The translations under genes and the position numbers were made by a program. Of a DNA stretch of 64,000 bases, positions 55,058 through 64,000 are shown piece after piece. This DNA comes from Trifolium pratense. Its lineage: Eukaryota; Streptophyta; Magnoliopsida; Fabales; Fabaceae. Within the stretch, counting starts at the first letter, position 1; each line of letters opens with the position of its first letter. The notes under the pieces are model-generated. The model saw only the letters and a list, made by a program, of their open reading frames with translations. It had not been told where the DNA came from and did no database searches. The stretch is taken from assembly GCF_020283565.1 (NCBI RefSeq), contig NC_060063.1, forward strand, positions 23,552,777 through 23,616,776. The letters are read 5' to 3'.

Positions 55058-57505
55058 TTGTGTGTTTCCTTGTGCATGCGGAGGACAGGTCCCATTGAGC
55101 TGCAGTTCGATCCAGAAATTGAAAAGACAGCTCGTGCAATTCGGAAGGCAACAAGGGAAGCTCAAGCTTCAAGAGGAAGAGCTTTGCTAGGTGGTACGCC
55201 GGACTGTCAAGGAGAAAGTTCAGCCACTATGGAAGAAGAGCAGGATCCACCGGTCCACGTTCCACCGGTTCCTCAACCACAAAGACGTACTCTTGGTGAT
55301 TATGGGCGGAGAGATAATGACGCCCTAGCCAATCAGGGTTTTCAACCGGCAAACCCGGTTTCTTTTGACATTAAGAATACCGTCTTATCCGCACTCAAAG
55401 AAAATCCCTACTCCGGATCGGAATCCCAATGTCCCAATCTACATTTATCACATTTCTATGAGGCTTGCGATTATACCGATCCACCGGGGGTAAGTGAATC
55501 GGATAAGAGACTTAGGTTGTTCAAGCACTCTCTCACTGGCCGTGCTAAGGATTGGTTGGACACAATACCGGCCGGAACTATTGAGACATGGAGACAACTT
55601 GAGCGGAAGTTCTTAGACCGCTACTTCCCTATTCATAAGTTTTTGGAAAGAAGGGCTGAAATTAGCAACTTCGAGCAAGCGGATGGGGACACGCTCTATG
55701 ATGCTTGGGAGAGGTTCAAAGTTTGTCTTAAAAGGTGCCCGAATCATGGTTTCGATGGCCACAATCAGATGCAAATGTTCACCCAAGGCTTGAGGGCGCA
55801 AACGCGCATGATACTTGACGCATCAGCCGGTGGTTCGCTGAAAAATCGGGACGAGGCTGAAGCAAGAGAGTTGGTGGAAAGTATGGCTCAAAACGAGTAT
55901 AGAGCTACTAATGATAGAGGAGCCAAAAAGAGAGGCGGAGTGTTGGAATTGGATACTCAAACAGCCCTATTAGCACAGCAAAAGCTAATGACTAGCCAAA
56001 TGGAAGCAATGATGAAGCTGCTCTCCAATCCACAAGTTCAAACTTCTCCAATAGGTAAAATTGACAATGTGCGTTGTGATTTTTGTTTGCAGGACCACCC
56101 CAATGGCGGATGTTTCCCGGAGGGTTCAGAGGAAGCTCGCTACTTAGCCAATTTCCGGAAACCGTACAACAACAACAATAACGGTTCCGGATGGGGAAGC
56201 AATATGCAAAGTCAAGGTGCACCGCAACAGCAGCAAAGGCCTCCATCAAGGATGGAAGAGACTCTAAATCAGTTCATGCTCATGACCCAAAGCAACTTTG
56301 AAGCGATGAAATCGAGTCAAGCAACCTCTAACAAGAATCATGAAGCATCTATCAAGAATCTTGAGGTGCAAATGGGTCAACTCTCAAGACAGTTTTCAAT
56401 GTTGCAAAACCAAGGAGGTTTCGGTGGAAACACTCATGATAATCCGAAAAATGAAACTTGCAATGGAATCACTTTGAGGAGTAGAGAGATACCGGAAAGG
56501 CCAGCTGTGGAGAAGCCTTTGAAAAAGAAGGTCATTGAGGGAGAGGTTGAAAATGAACAAGAGATTGTAGTCGAAAATGAGAGACATGAGGGAGAAGTGA
56601 AAAATGAAATTATGTCTAAGGAAGTGGAGATTAGTGAGGATGAGGAAGAAGAAGTTGAAAAACAGAGGGAGATAAAAGAAAAAGAGAGCAAGAAGGTTGA
56701 GAAAGGTAAGGGAATTGATGAATCGCCATATGCTAGGATGCCTTTTCCTAGGAGAAAGAAAGCTAAGAATCTTGAGCGAGAGAAGGAGTTCAAGAAGTTC
56801 ATGAAGGTGTTGAACAAGCTTGAGATGGCTATACCATTAGTGGAGGCATTGGAGCAAATGCCAAGTTATGCAAAGTTTTTGAAGGAGCTGCTTACAAAGA
56901 AAAGAAAACCGCTAGATGATGAAATGGTAAGTATGACGGGAGAGTGCAGCGCCCTCATCCAAAGGAATCTACCTCAGAAAAAGAAAGATCCGGGGAGCTT
57001 TACAATTACATGCTCTATTGGAAATCTCACTATTGAAAAGGCTTTGTGTGATTTGGGAGCTAGCATTAATCTGATGCCGTTATCAATGATGAAGAAGATA
57101 CCGGGAGCGGTAGCAAAGCCGACAAAGATGAGTCTCTCTTTGGAGGATAGATCGATTGTGCATCCGGAAGGTATTCTCCATGATGTGTTGGTTAGAGTTG
57201 CTGAATTTGTGTTTCCTGCAGATTTTGTGGTTTTGGACATAGAAGAAACTAGGGAGTGGGAACCTTTGCTACTTGGTAGACCCTTCTTAGCAACTAGACG
57301 AGCCTTAATCGATGTGGAGATGTGTGAACTCATGCTAAGGACCGATGATCAGCAGGTTACATTCAATGTCTTTGATAAGATGACGTGTGACGATGGAGAC
57401 CCACAATGCTTTAAAATCCAGGTTTATGATCATATGGTTAAAGATGCCCTTAAGTTACCTTGGAATGCACACTACTTGCCACATGGTGGCACTACTTTTC
57501 CATAA
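55058..57505 (+). CDS. Athila Gag-protease, 815 aa
   Basis: The probable start is the ATG at 55076 (MRRTGPIELQF), because the preceding residues look like leader. Residues ~150-275 are the Retrotrans_gag domain (RLFKHSLTGRAKDWLDTIP, LERKFLDRYFP, ERFKVCLKRCPNHGF). A Cys/His segment (CDFCLQDHPNGGC) lies near 340-355. A Glu/Lys-rich charged region follows (about 470-560). The aspartic protease lies at about 650-760, with its active-site region LGASINLMP near 665; DLG replaces the more usual DTG/DSG, as is common in Athila. The frame ends after PHGGTTFP with no RT, so this is a clean Gag-protease unit, not a truncation by stop. Confidence 0.93.
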   Translation: MCVSLCMRRTGPIELQFDPEIEKTARAIRKATREAQASRGRALLGGTPDCQGESSATMEEEQDPPVHVPPVPQPQRRTLGDYGRRDNDALANQGFQPANPVSFDIKNTVLSALKENPYSGSESQCPNLHLSHFYEACDYTDPPGVSESDKRLRLFKHSLTGRAKDWLDTIPAGTIETWRQLERKFLDRYFPIHKFLERRAEISNFEQADGDTLYDAWERFKVCLKRCPNHGFDGHNQMQMFTQGLRAQTRMILDASAGGSLKNRDEAEARELVESMAQNEYRATNDRGAKKRGGVLELDTQTALLAQQKLMTSQMEAMMKLLSNPQVQTSPIGKIDNVRCDFCLQDHPNGGCFPEGSEEARYLANFRKPYNNNNNGSGWGSNMQSQGAPQQQQRPPSRMEETLNQFMLMTQSNFEAMKSSQATSNKNHEASIKNLEVQMGQLSRQFSMLQNQGGFGGNTHDNPKNETCNGITLRSREIPERPAVEKPLKKKVIEGEVENEQEIVVENERHEGEVKNEIMSKEVEISEDEEEEVEKQREIKEKESKKVEKGKGIDESPYARMPFPRRKKAKNLEREKEFKKFMKVLNKLEMAIPLVEALEQMPSYAKFLKELLTKKRKPLDDEMVSMTGECSALIQRNLPQKKKDPGSFTITCSIGNLTIEKALCDLGASINLMPLSMMKKIPGAVAKPTKMSLSLEDRSIVHPEGILHDVLVRVAEFVFPADFVVLDIEETREWEPLLLGRPFLATRRALIDVEMCELMLRTDDQQVTFNVFDKMTCDDGDPQCFKIQVYDHMVKDALKLPWNAHYLPHGGTTFP

Positions 57506-57522
57506 CCCTTTGGGGCATGGAA

Positions 57523-57571
57523 CGTCAAGCATCGGGACGTTAAACAAGCGCTGGTTGGGAGGCAACCCAAC
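57523..57571 (+). promoter_or_regulatory. Conserved non-coding block with a TTGGG..CCCAA hairpin
   Basis: It lies 18 nt after the gag-protease stop and contains ACGTTAAACAAGCGCTGG, then TTGGGAGGCAACCCAA (57555-57570), a short stem-loop. Nearly the same block occurs at 27919-27966 in the older Athila remnant, where all coding sequence has been lost. Confidence 0.7.
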
Positions 57572-57668
57572 GGGTTCTAATGATTTAGTTTGTTGTGTTT
57601 TTGAAGTATGTAGGTAGGTGTGCAGCAGAAGCGAGGACAGGAAGCAAAACAGGGCAAAACAGAGCTCT

Positions 57669-57921
57669 ACTACGCCGGGGGCGCAGTACAATCACGCGCG
57701 GCGTGATCCTTCAGCACAGAGGAAGGAGTTTTCAGAATGTATCACGCGCGGCGGGGGAGTGTATCACGCGCTGCGTGAAGCCTGGAGAAATATGGACTCT
57801 CTGACTAGTGATTACGCGCCGCGTGATGGTCATCACGTGCGGCGTAGCCTTTTTGAAAGAAGTTTTTGACCGTTACAATTGGTACTACGCGCGGCGTCGC
57901 AGGGGTCACGCGCGGCGTGGC
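57669..57921 (+). repeat. Internal eight-unit palindrome array, diverged copy of the LTR array
   Basis: Units such as ATCACGCGCGGCGTGAT and ATTACGCGCCGCGTGAT appear in the same order as in the LTR array, including the odd first unit (CTACGCCGGGGGCG) and the sixth (ATCACGTGCGGCGTAG). Confidence 0.88.
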
Positions 57922-58191
57922 TGCACAGGAAAACGTGTAAAATTTGAATTTCTTCATCTTCTCAACCACTCCATCAGTCCCATCATCAATTCACACGCCC
58001 TCTCACACGGTAAACTCCATTGTTAACCCATTTTCATCTTCCAAACCTCTCCAATTTCATCTCTAATCACTCCCAATCATCCCATTCCTTCACATTCACA
58101 TACAACCCATTTCAACCATTTCAAATTCACTCCAAATCCCTCATTTCACCACTTTCCCAAATCAACCCATTCCAACCTCCCTACTATCACC

Positions 58192-59712
58192 ATGTTGACA
58201 AGGCTAACCGGAAAGGGGAAGAAGAAGAGTGATGCTAATCCAACACAAGAGCCACCAAAGAAACAAAGAACAAAGATGAGTGCAAGCAAGGGCCAATCTT
58301 CGCGGTCCGCTCAAGCATCTCCTCCTCGCCGGAGCAATGTTACCCGGCCACAAGTTCATCCTCACTTCATCAGTGAAGTTCATGAGAAAAGGTACACACA
58401 AACTCGAACCTTTACTATTAATCAAGAGAAGGGTTTTGGTGAGGATTTGCTGAATGGTGTAGCTGAGATAGGAAATGAGATCAAGTCTAGGGGATGGGAG
58501 AAATTTAATAAGTTGATGATTAAAGATGAAGTTAATCCTGGCAATCAGATGTGGGCTAGGGAGTTCTTTGCAAATGCCTATTTACCGGATCAACCAAAGT
58601 TTCCGGAATATACTTCTGTGGTTAGGGGTGTTAAGGTGAGTTACTCTTTTGAAACTATAAACAATCTGCTTGGTTGTGCTGCGGGAGGTGTGTGTGAATT
58701 CTTGCGTGATAGAGAGAGGATCGACAAGAGTGGTATCGAAGTTAGGGAGGAACTGAATAGTATAGTGTGTCGACCGGGGGCAATGTGGCTAGCCCACTCA
58801 CCAGCTTCTCTCCCTAGAAGGTTGAGCTTAACAAGTTTTAATCCCGTTCACCGAGCTTGGGGTGAATTTTGGTTGAAGAATGTGAGGGTTGTTGGTAACA
58901 ATTCAGAGATTCAGCTTGATAATGCGTACGCGGTCCGATTGTTGGTTGAAGGGAAGTATATTAATCTTGGGTATTGGTTACAAAAAGATCTTCATGAAAT
59001 AGCCAATCATCCGAATCCTACTTTTACTTTGGGACATTGTAATCTCATCGCTGCTTTGTGTAGGGCGAATAATGTTCCAATGAATGTGCAAGAAGGTGAT
59101 CTTCATCCTATTCGTCCTTTGTCATTATCTTACTTCATCAAAAAGTTTGAGAGAGGTCCTATTGTGCCCCGAGGTGAGGGGAATGCTGCAAGGGAGGAAG
59201 CCTTGAGGGAAGAAGAAGATATTAATCGGTTTGAAGAGGGTAATCATCCGGATCAACAGGGGGATCCGGTACATGAGTCTCACGATATACCAGCTCAGGA
59301 CCCTCCTCGTTACTCTCATGATATGAATCAGCTTGCTTCTATGTTGCATCAGATGGAGATTTCTCAATACTCCGGGCTGCCGAATCTTTACTTTGATACC
59401 GCCTCTTCCATGTACACCGAGGCGATGACTTACCGATCTACTTTCCCTCCTCCCACTTTCGGGACTTTGTATCCCGTGAATGCTGATTGGGAGGCGCATC
59501 AGGCAAGGGAGCTGACATCATTCCAGGCCAGACAAGTTTACAATTCTGGTTTGAGAGCTTCCGAGTTGGCTGAGATCGAGAGGCGCCGCCGGGTTGAGCA
59601 GGATGAGGCAGCTGCCATGGAGAGGGAGATGCTGGATGTGGACGGGCTGAATCTGAACTTGAATAGCCCGTTCACAAACTACTTCACTGGCCAGCCGGAT
59701 GACACCGTTTGA
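58192..59712 (+). CDS. Athila second ORF, putative plant transposon protein domain, 506 aa
   Basis: The basic, low-complexity N-terminus (GKGKKKSDANP, KKQRTKMSASKGQ) could be a nuclear signal. Residues ~65-300 form the domain found in many plant Athila/Tat second ORFs (putative plant transposon protein domain). It includes RGWEKFNKLMIK, AREFFANAYLPD, VVRGVKVSYSFETINNLLGC, and a WLAHSPASLPRRLSLTSF / HRAWGEFWLKNVR segment. The C-terminal part has a Glu-rich stretch, then a helix with ERRRRVEQDEAAAMEREM. No membrane segment is seen. In Athila this position has been called env-like, but the sequence suggests an intracellular protein. The frame is intact. Its product and the non-coding ends may depend on an autonomous partner for RT. 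Confidence 0.85.
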   Translation: MLTRLTGKGKKKSDANPTQEPPKKQRTKMSASKGQSSRSAQASPPRRSNVTRPQVHPHFISEVHEKRYTQTRTFTINQEKGFGEDLLNGVAEIGNEIKSRGWEKFNKLMIKDEVNPGNQMWAREFFANAYLPDQPKFPEYTSVVRGVKVSYSFETINNLLGCAAGGVCEFLRDRERIDKSGIEVREELNSIVCRPGAMWLAHSPASLPRRLSLTSFNPVHRAWGEFWLKNVRVVGNNSEIQLDNAYAVRLLVEGKYINLGYWLQKDLHEIANHPNPTFTLGHCNLIAALCRANNVPMNVQEGDLHPIRPLSLSYFIKKFERGPIVPRGEGNAAREEALREEEDINRFEEGNHPDQQGDPVHESHDIPAQDPPRYSHDMNQLASMLHQMEISQYSGLPNLYFDTASSMYTEAMTYRSTFPPPTFGTLYPVNADWEAHQARELTSFQARQVYNSGLRASELAEIERRRRVEQDEAAAMEREMLDVDGLNLNLNSPFTNYFTGQPDDTV

Positions 59713-61129
59713 CGTCTTTGGTTATGATCTTCTGCTGCTGCTACACTACTACTCTATCTCTACTTTTTACTTTCGTCTATTTTACTTTCGTTTGTTTGTA
59801 ATAATAATTTGATGTTGCTTGGATTTGGCTGAATTGTATTATTTTAACCTTTGAATTTGAACATTGACTTGTTTTATTGTGGAATGGCGTTTACTTTTAG
59901 AGTTTGTTTCAATACTTTGGCATGTTCCTTCTAGTTACTTGAGTATCAATTGCATGATTTTCTCCGTGTGTAATTTGTGAAACCTGCAGTGCAATAGCTT
60001 GTTGCACTCATGTGATCAAGAGGCAAAGGAAGGGAACGCACACTTTTGACCGGTTCTTTGATTCGACCCAACCGAGAGGTATTGAGCCAAACACTCCTTT
60101 TTTCTTCTATGTGTGATATCCACTCATGTATTGTCTCTCGATTTTGCTTGTCGTCTTTTTATTTGATTGGTCCTTTTGTAGCACACACGAGGCATGTTCC
60201 TTGGTACCTTTGAGCCTTTCTATCCACCCTTACATATAATTATCCTTTGCTTAACCAATTTGAGCTGAAAAAGAAAATGTTATTTTGCACAACCTTAAGA
60301 ACATTTTGAAAGAAAAAAGGAATGACTTTCTTGTAGGTTAGGCACCTAATTAGTGGTTGATGCGCATTGCTCACTACTAAGTTTGGGGTTGCTCTTTGGA
60401 ATTAGCAACAAATAAAGTTTGGGGTGAGGGTACTAGAGAAATTACAAAAAGTTTTGATTTGAAAAATTGAGAAAAATTTCAAAAGTTGCAATGCTTTAGT
60501 CATTATGAAAATAAATAGTAAAAAAAAAAAAAGATGAATGAATGTGAAAAAACAAAAATAATATAGAAAAGCAGTGATAGCCTTGAATTCAAAAAGAATT
60601 GCAAAACTTTGTTTGATGATTTGGAAAAAGTTCTCTAGTCCACTATAGTTCAAAGGAAAAAGGGGTTTGGTTTATGAAATGTTCTTTGACTAATAGGGGG
60701 ATCTAACTCCAAGTTTTTCTACTACTTATACAAAATGTCACCATCCACCCTAGCCAAGCCACGTTATAACCCTAAAAGACCTCTAATGTGTGTGCACAAA
60801 GTGAACCGAATGAATTCTTAGACTACTTGCAAAATTATTGTTGACTTGCATTGATGTGTTGATTTGAGTGAATTACCAAAACTGAAGAGTGCATGTGAGT
60901 AGTGTGATGAAATCATAGAGCCTTGGTCGAAAAGTGTGAACTACTTGAAAATGTCTTGCGGGAACGATTGTGCAATTGAGGGTTGTTTGCAGGTGGATCA
61001 TTGATCATCAGGTGATTCTCACGTATGTATGATTCGAGTGAATTTAAGGAAAATGCCAAGGTCTTGACACAAAAGCTTGAGGTAAAAGTTGTTTCCTTGA
61101 GGACAAGGAAAGGTTTAAGTTTGGGGTTG
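59713..61129 (+). other. Athila 3' non-coding region with repeated purine tracts
   Basis: No coding frame. AAGTTTGGGGT-type tracts occur at about 60379-60389, 60415-60425 and 61118-61129; the last abuts the 3' LTR and is the probable functional tract. The first, with the TTGCTCTTTGGAATTAGCAA text, is conserved in the remnant at 28630-28680. Confidence 0.65.
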
Positions 61130-62362
61130 TGATGACGGATCGTCACACTCTCTAATCCATGCCTATTTTAGCAACATTAGATGCATTTTAGTAGTTTTTT
61201 AGCAATAAATATAAGAGAAATCTAATCATAAGCTTGATTACTTGTTTTGCAAGAAAACAGGAAAAATTGCAGGAAATGGATGATTTTCACTACGCTGGGG
61301 GCGTAGCCCATCACGCGCCGCGTGATGGAGATCACAGGGAGCTGAATTTTCACTCTGATCACGCGCGGCGTGATACCTGACCACGCGCGGCGTGAAGCCT
61401 TGTTCAAGAAGTGGATTGCTCTCTGACTTGATCACGCGCCGCGTGATACCGTTATCACGCGCGGCGTAGTTGATGAATTTGCAACCACGCGCGGCGTGAT
61501 AGATCTGGCGCGCGGCGTGGTTGCGTTCAGTATATAAGGTTTCTGCATAATTCTGTTAAAGGGTTGGAAAATTCTGCAACATTAATCCATTCTCTGATTT
61601 TGGAAGCATCAAGATCCAGATCAAGGACTTCAAAGGATAACTCCAAGCATCTCAATAGCATGGATTCTCAAGCCATGAGGTTGAAGCGAGAACGCGAAGA
61701 AAGCAACATGAGGAGCTAAGCTTCTTTTGGAGGTAGGATCTAGGATAGTCTAGGATGTAGATGAATTATTTGTAATCTGCTATATGTAAGAATCTTCTCT
61801 GTTCATAGTGTTGATTTAATGCAATTCGATTCTTAATGCTTTATAATCCTTCATTAGTGTTGTAATGATTTCGAGTTAAGTCACGTGCGAGAGTATTGAT
61901 TTAATTTCTGAACTGAATTGCATTGAGCACTCGAGTGTTTCCGGTCGAGAGATTGAGACATAGAGTGTAGCGGACGATTGACGCGCTTTCATATCATTCG
62001 TTGTAGGTAGCTTCCGCCCGAGAGATCGGGGGAGTATCGACAACGAATAGAGTGGATTTTAACAAGAGATTGCGATTCACTAATTTGTCGATCTAGTTGT
62101 GAACACTTGAGTAGATTCCTATGATATAGTAGATTGCATGTGGTTTAGCTATAGACTAGGTGATTCCGATGATTCTACCTCGCTTTTCCATTATATCAAA
62201 GCACGTTTTCTAACAATTCATCACTCGATAAACCCCCAATTTATGTGTATCTTTTGCATAATGTTTATGAACACGATTAGACTCGTTTAATCACACAATC
62301 CCTGTGGATCGATATTTTTATTACTACGTGGTAATTCGTTCACTTGCGAAAATTATCCATCA
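61130..62362 (+). repeat. Athila 3' LTR (1233 bp)
   Basis: It begins TGATGACGGATCG and ends TTATCCATCA. The palindrome array is at 61290-61525 and the TATA box at 61531-61537. Against the 5' LTR I count about nine substitutions, eight of them transitions. It shows the uninterrupted target of the Sirevirus (ATATCAAAGCACGTTTTC). Confidence 0.93.
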
Positions 62363-62367
62363 ATATA

Positions 62368-64000
62368 CATCACCATCATTCATGCATAATCATATATCAT
62401 GCATATACTTCATTTATAAGCATACTACTAACTCACACGCATATTTCATCATCAAATATCACATAACTCAATTACCAATAGGAATATACATAAAGTTCCT
62501 AATGTAATCTAACACCACAAATACATCGTTCAGATTATGGTCATGACGGACCCTGCGTTGTTCATTTTATAGTCATGACGGACTCTGCTCCTCACATACG
62601 GATTAACAATCAACATTTACCAAGTATGTGTCAAACATCATTTATCATAAAATGCACACATAATCCCTAATGCAATCTAATGCTTCACATTCATGCTATG
62701 TCCTCTAGACACCTCTAATGCATGTGGTACCATCGTCTTTATTAGAGTATCTCACCTCTAATATTCATCTTTATCGGATAAATATAATCCGATATCCGTC
62801 TTTATTGGAATATCCAATATAAAACAACAATTCATGAATGCATGTATATAATTCATGAATATTCTCACATCAACAATCATATTTAGCATTAAGCTCGTCA
62901 TTTATAAATGTGGAACACTATCCAACATTTCGTCTTTATTAAGATAACACTATACCTTAATATACGTCTTTATTAGAATAACATAATTCTAATATCCTTC
63001 TTTATTAAGTTGATTAACATCTTAATATACTACTTTGATATTTAAACAAACATCATCAACACAATCAACAACAATTCATCACAATACAATTAATCCTGGT
63101 TATAAACACCTAATTGCATGTTAGGATACCTTAAATCCATGTTACAAGTGCCTAATTACACTTACAATCATCAACAAAAATTGCTGTCACAGAGGCCTTC
63201 GCTGAGCGAAGGCTCAGCGAGACATGGCGAACCTCACCAGGGGATCACATGCTCATGGCGAGCTTCAGCGAGCTGTGGCGAGCTGTTCGCCACACGTTCG
63301 CTGAGCGAACACCTCCTGTCAGGACAGTTCAAAACTTGCGTTTTCTACACCAAATCACCCAGAAATCCCATTTTTCGTGTTATAAATCCCAAAAGAGTTT
63401 GTATTCAAGCATAACAAACATAGATAAACACAAAAGGACAGTTCATTTCTCAGATCTACATCATAAACATCGAAAAAGTAAAGATTAAACACTTTTTCAT
63501 CAAAACTCTCAAGAACACAAAGTTCTTGAGTTTAATCTTTCATACAACTCGTTTTAACCATAATTTTCGTTCATTAATCATGTTAAAAGCATGTTAAGCA
63601 TATTAAGAACCTTAGGAATGATTTCCATCAAGAAAATCCGTTCTAAGCTAAAACGAAAATGGGGTGGAGGAAGTTCGGGTGAGGAGAAATCGACATTTTC
63701 CCCTTCCTCGAGTCACCCACGAATATGAAATCTACTCTCTTACCTGGATTCGAAGAAAGCACGACGAAGATCTCGAATCTCTAGCTCTCCCCTTGCCCTA
63801 GCTCCTCAAGCTCTCTCTTCACTTCAAGAACAAAAGAGAAATAATGATATTTCTCTCCCTATCCTTGGCCATATGGGCGCCCCCCACCATGAAGCAAGGC
63901 CCATTGGGCCTCAAGCCCACTAACTTGGCGCAACTCGCGTTAACTCTCACTAACTCGCGCGTTAACTAAAACTCTCGATAAATAACTTAAAGTTACTATC
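62368..64000 (-). mobile_element. Long LTR with TGTAACACCC end, right part, cut by the window edge
   Basis: It resumes after the Athila duplication and runs out of the window. On the minus strand a leader (about 63870-63750) ends in a splice donor (CCAGGTAAGAG near 63738-63750), similar in layout to the plus-strand leader of the 3.3-kb solo LTR. It contains short palindromes (TTCGCTGAGCGAA at 63197-63210 and 63297-63309) and six GTCTTTATT units (62733-63010). The frames at 63118-63488 have no domain and I do not call them genes. Confidence 0.65.

Larger units (their letters stand above)
57506..58191 (+). promoter_or_regulatory. Gap between Gag-protease and second ORF: conserved block, palindrome array, leader
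   Basis: It begins with the conserved block 57523-57571, continues with the eight-unit array 57669-57921, and ends with a pyrimidine-rich leader (57950-58190, many CCCATT/CCAATC runs) before the ATG at 58192. The layout suggests an internal promoter, but no clear TATA box is visible after the array. The small frames in this stretch are not genes. Confidence 0.5.
42318..62362 (+). mobile_element. Athila-type non-autonomous Ty3/gypsy element, 5' LTR split by a Sirevirus
   Basis: The 5-bp duplication ATATA flanks it (42313-42317 and 62363-62367). The 5' LTR is 42318-43389 plus 54781-54941 (1072+161 bp). The 3' LTR is 61130-62362 (1233 bp), the same total length. I count about nine substitutions between the LTRs, so the insertion is recent (well under 1% divergence). 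A primer-site region TTTTTGGCGCCGTTGCCGGG follows the 5' LTR and a purine tract precedes the 3' LTR. Internal content: gag-protease, a non-coding gap with a palindrome array, a second ORF, and a long 3' non-coding part. RT, RNase H and integrase are absent. Confidence 0.93.

Noticed and set aside
46434..56817. Opposite-strand frames inside the Sirevirus and Athila coding regions (for example 56434-56817)
   Set aside because: They are shadows of strongly biased Glu/Lys or Ser codons on the real coding strand, with no start context or domain.
63118..63488. Two overlapping plus-strand frames of 79-98 codons
   Set aside because: They lie in LTR sequence over short palindromes, with no domain; transcription of this LTR appears to be on the minus strand.

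Overview
The window is plant nuclear DNA, very probably from a papilionoid legume of the Medicago/Trifolium/pea type. The evidence is the AT-rich intergenic sequence, a three-exon R2R3-MYB gene, and dense nested plant transposable elements: Sirevirus-type Ty1/copia, Athila-type Ty3/gypsy, CACTA, Mutator-like, Stowaway and hAT elements. The species assignment is inference from overall resemblance. I see no rRNA gene, no convincing tRNA gene, and no organelle DNA.

Left part (1-18.9 kb): gene-poor and built from old elements. In order: the tail of a Sirevirus LTR sitting in a truncated CACTA element; a probable solo gypsy LTR; a broken RNase H-like reading frame; a 1-kb foldback element; a 211-bp Mutator-like MITE with a perfect 9-bp target duplication; a dead copia pol cut by a hAT MITE (8-bp duplication) and by a complete 1550-bp non-autonomous CACTA element (3-bp duplication); two copies of an unclassified 0.9-kb repeat; and a Mutator-like MITE inside a Stowaway-like MITE.

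Middle (18.9-31.8 kb): the only ordinary host gene is an R2R3-MYB transcription factor of subgroup 20 (MYB108/MYB78-like), minus strand, 18894-20712. About 0.6 kb beyond its start codon lies a 2186-bp mini-copia (21337-23522) whose single 504-codon frame joins Gag directly to RNase H. Then come degenerate repeats, an Athila remnant (about 26.9-28.7 kb), a LINE ORF1 remnant, and a truncated Sirevirus gag with its LTR.

Right part (30.7-64 kb): a four-level nest. A Sirevirus (minus strand, LTR 30701-31770, pol down to 41868) carries a 3.3-kb solo LTR, a 320-bp palindrome, an extra 3' ORF and an unusual antisense ORF with its own TATA box and poly(A) signal. A second long LTR with TGTAACACCC ends (41869 to beyond 64000) interrupts its integrase. 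An Athila-type element (42318-62362, plus strand) interrupts that LTR. The 5' LTR of the Athila element is split by an intact-looking Sirevirus (43390-54775, minus strand) with equal-length LTRs in which I saw no differences. Boundaries were fixed from LTR ends, primer sites, purine tracts and target duplications.

Themes worth following: (1) the Athila element has Gag-protease and a second ORF but no RT or integrase, and the gap before the second ORF carries the same eight-unit palindrome array that precedes the TATA box in its LTR; (2) the second Athila ORF and the 3' ORFs of both Sireviruses appear to share one N-terminal domain across two retrotransposon superfamilies; (3) palindromic GC-rich arrays beside a TATA box recur in unrelated elements (two Athila-type LTRs and two CACTA elements).
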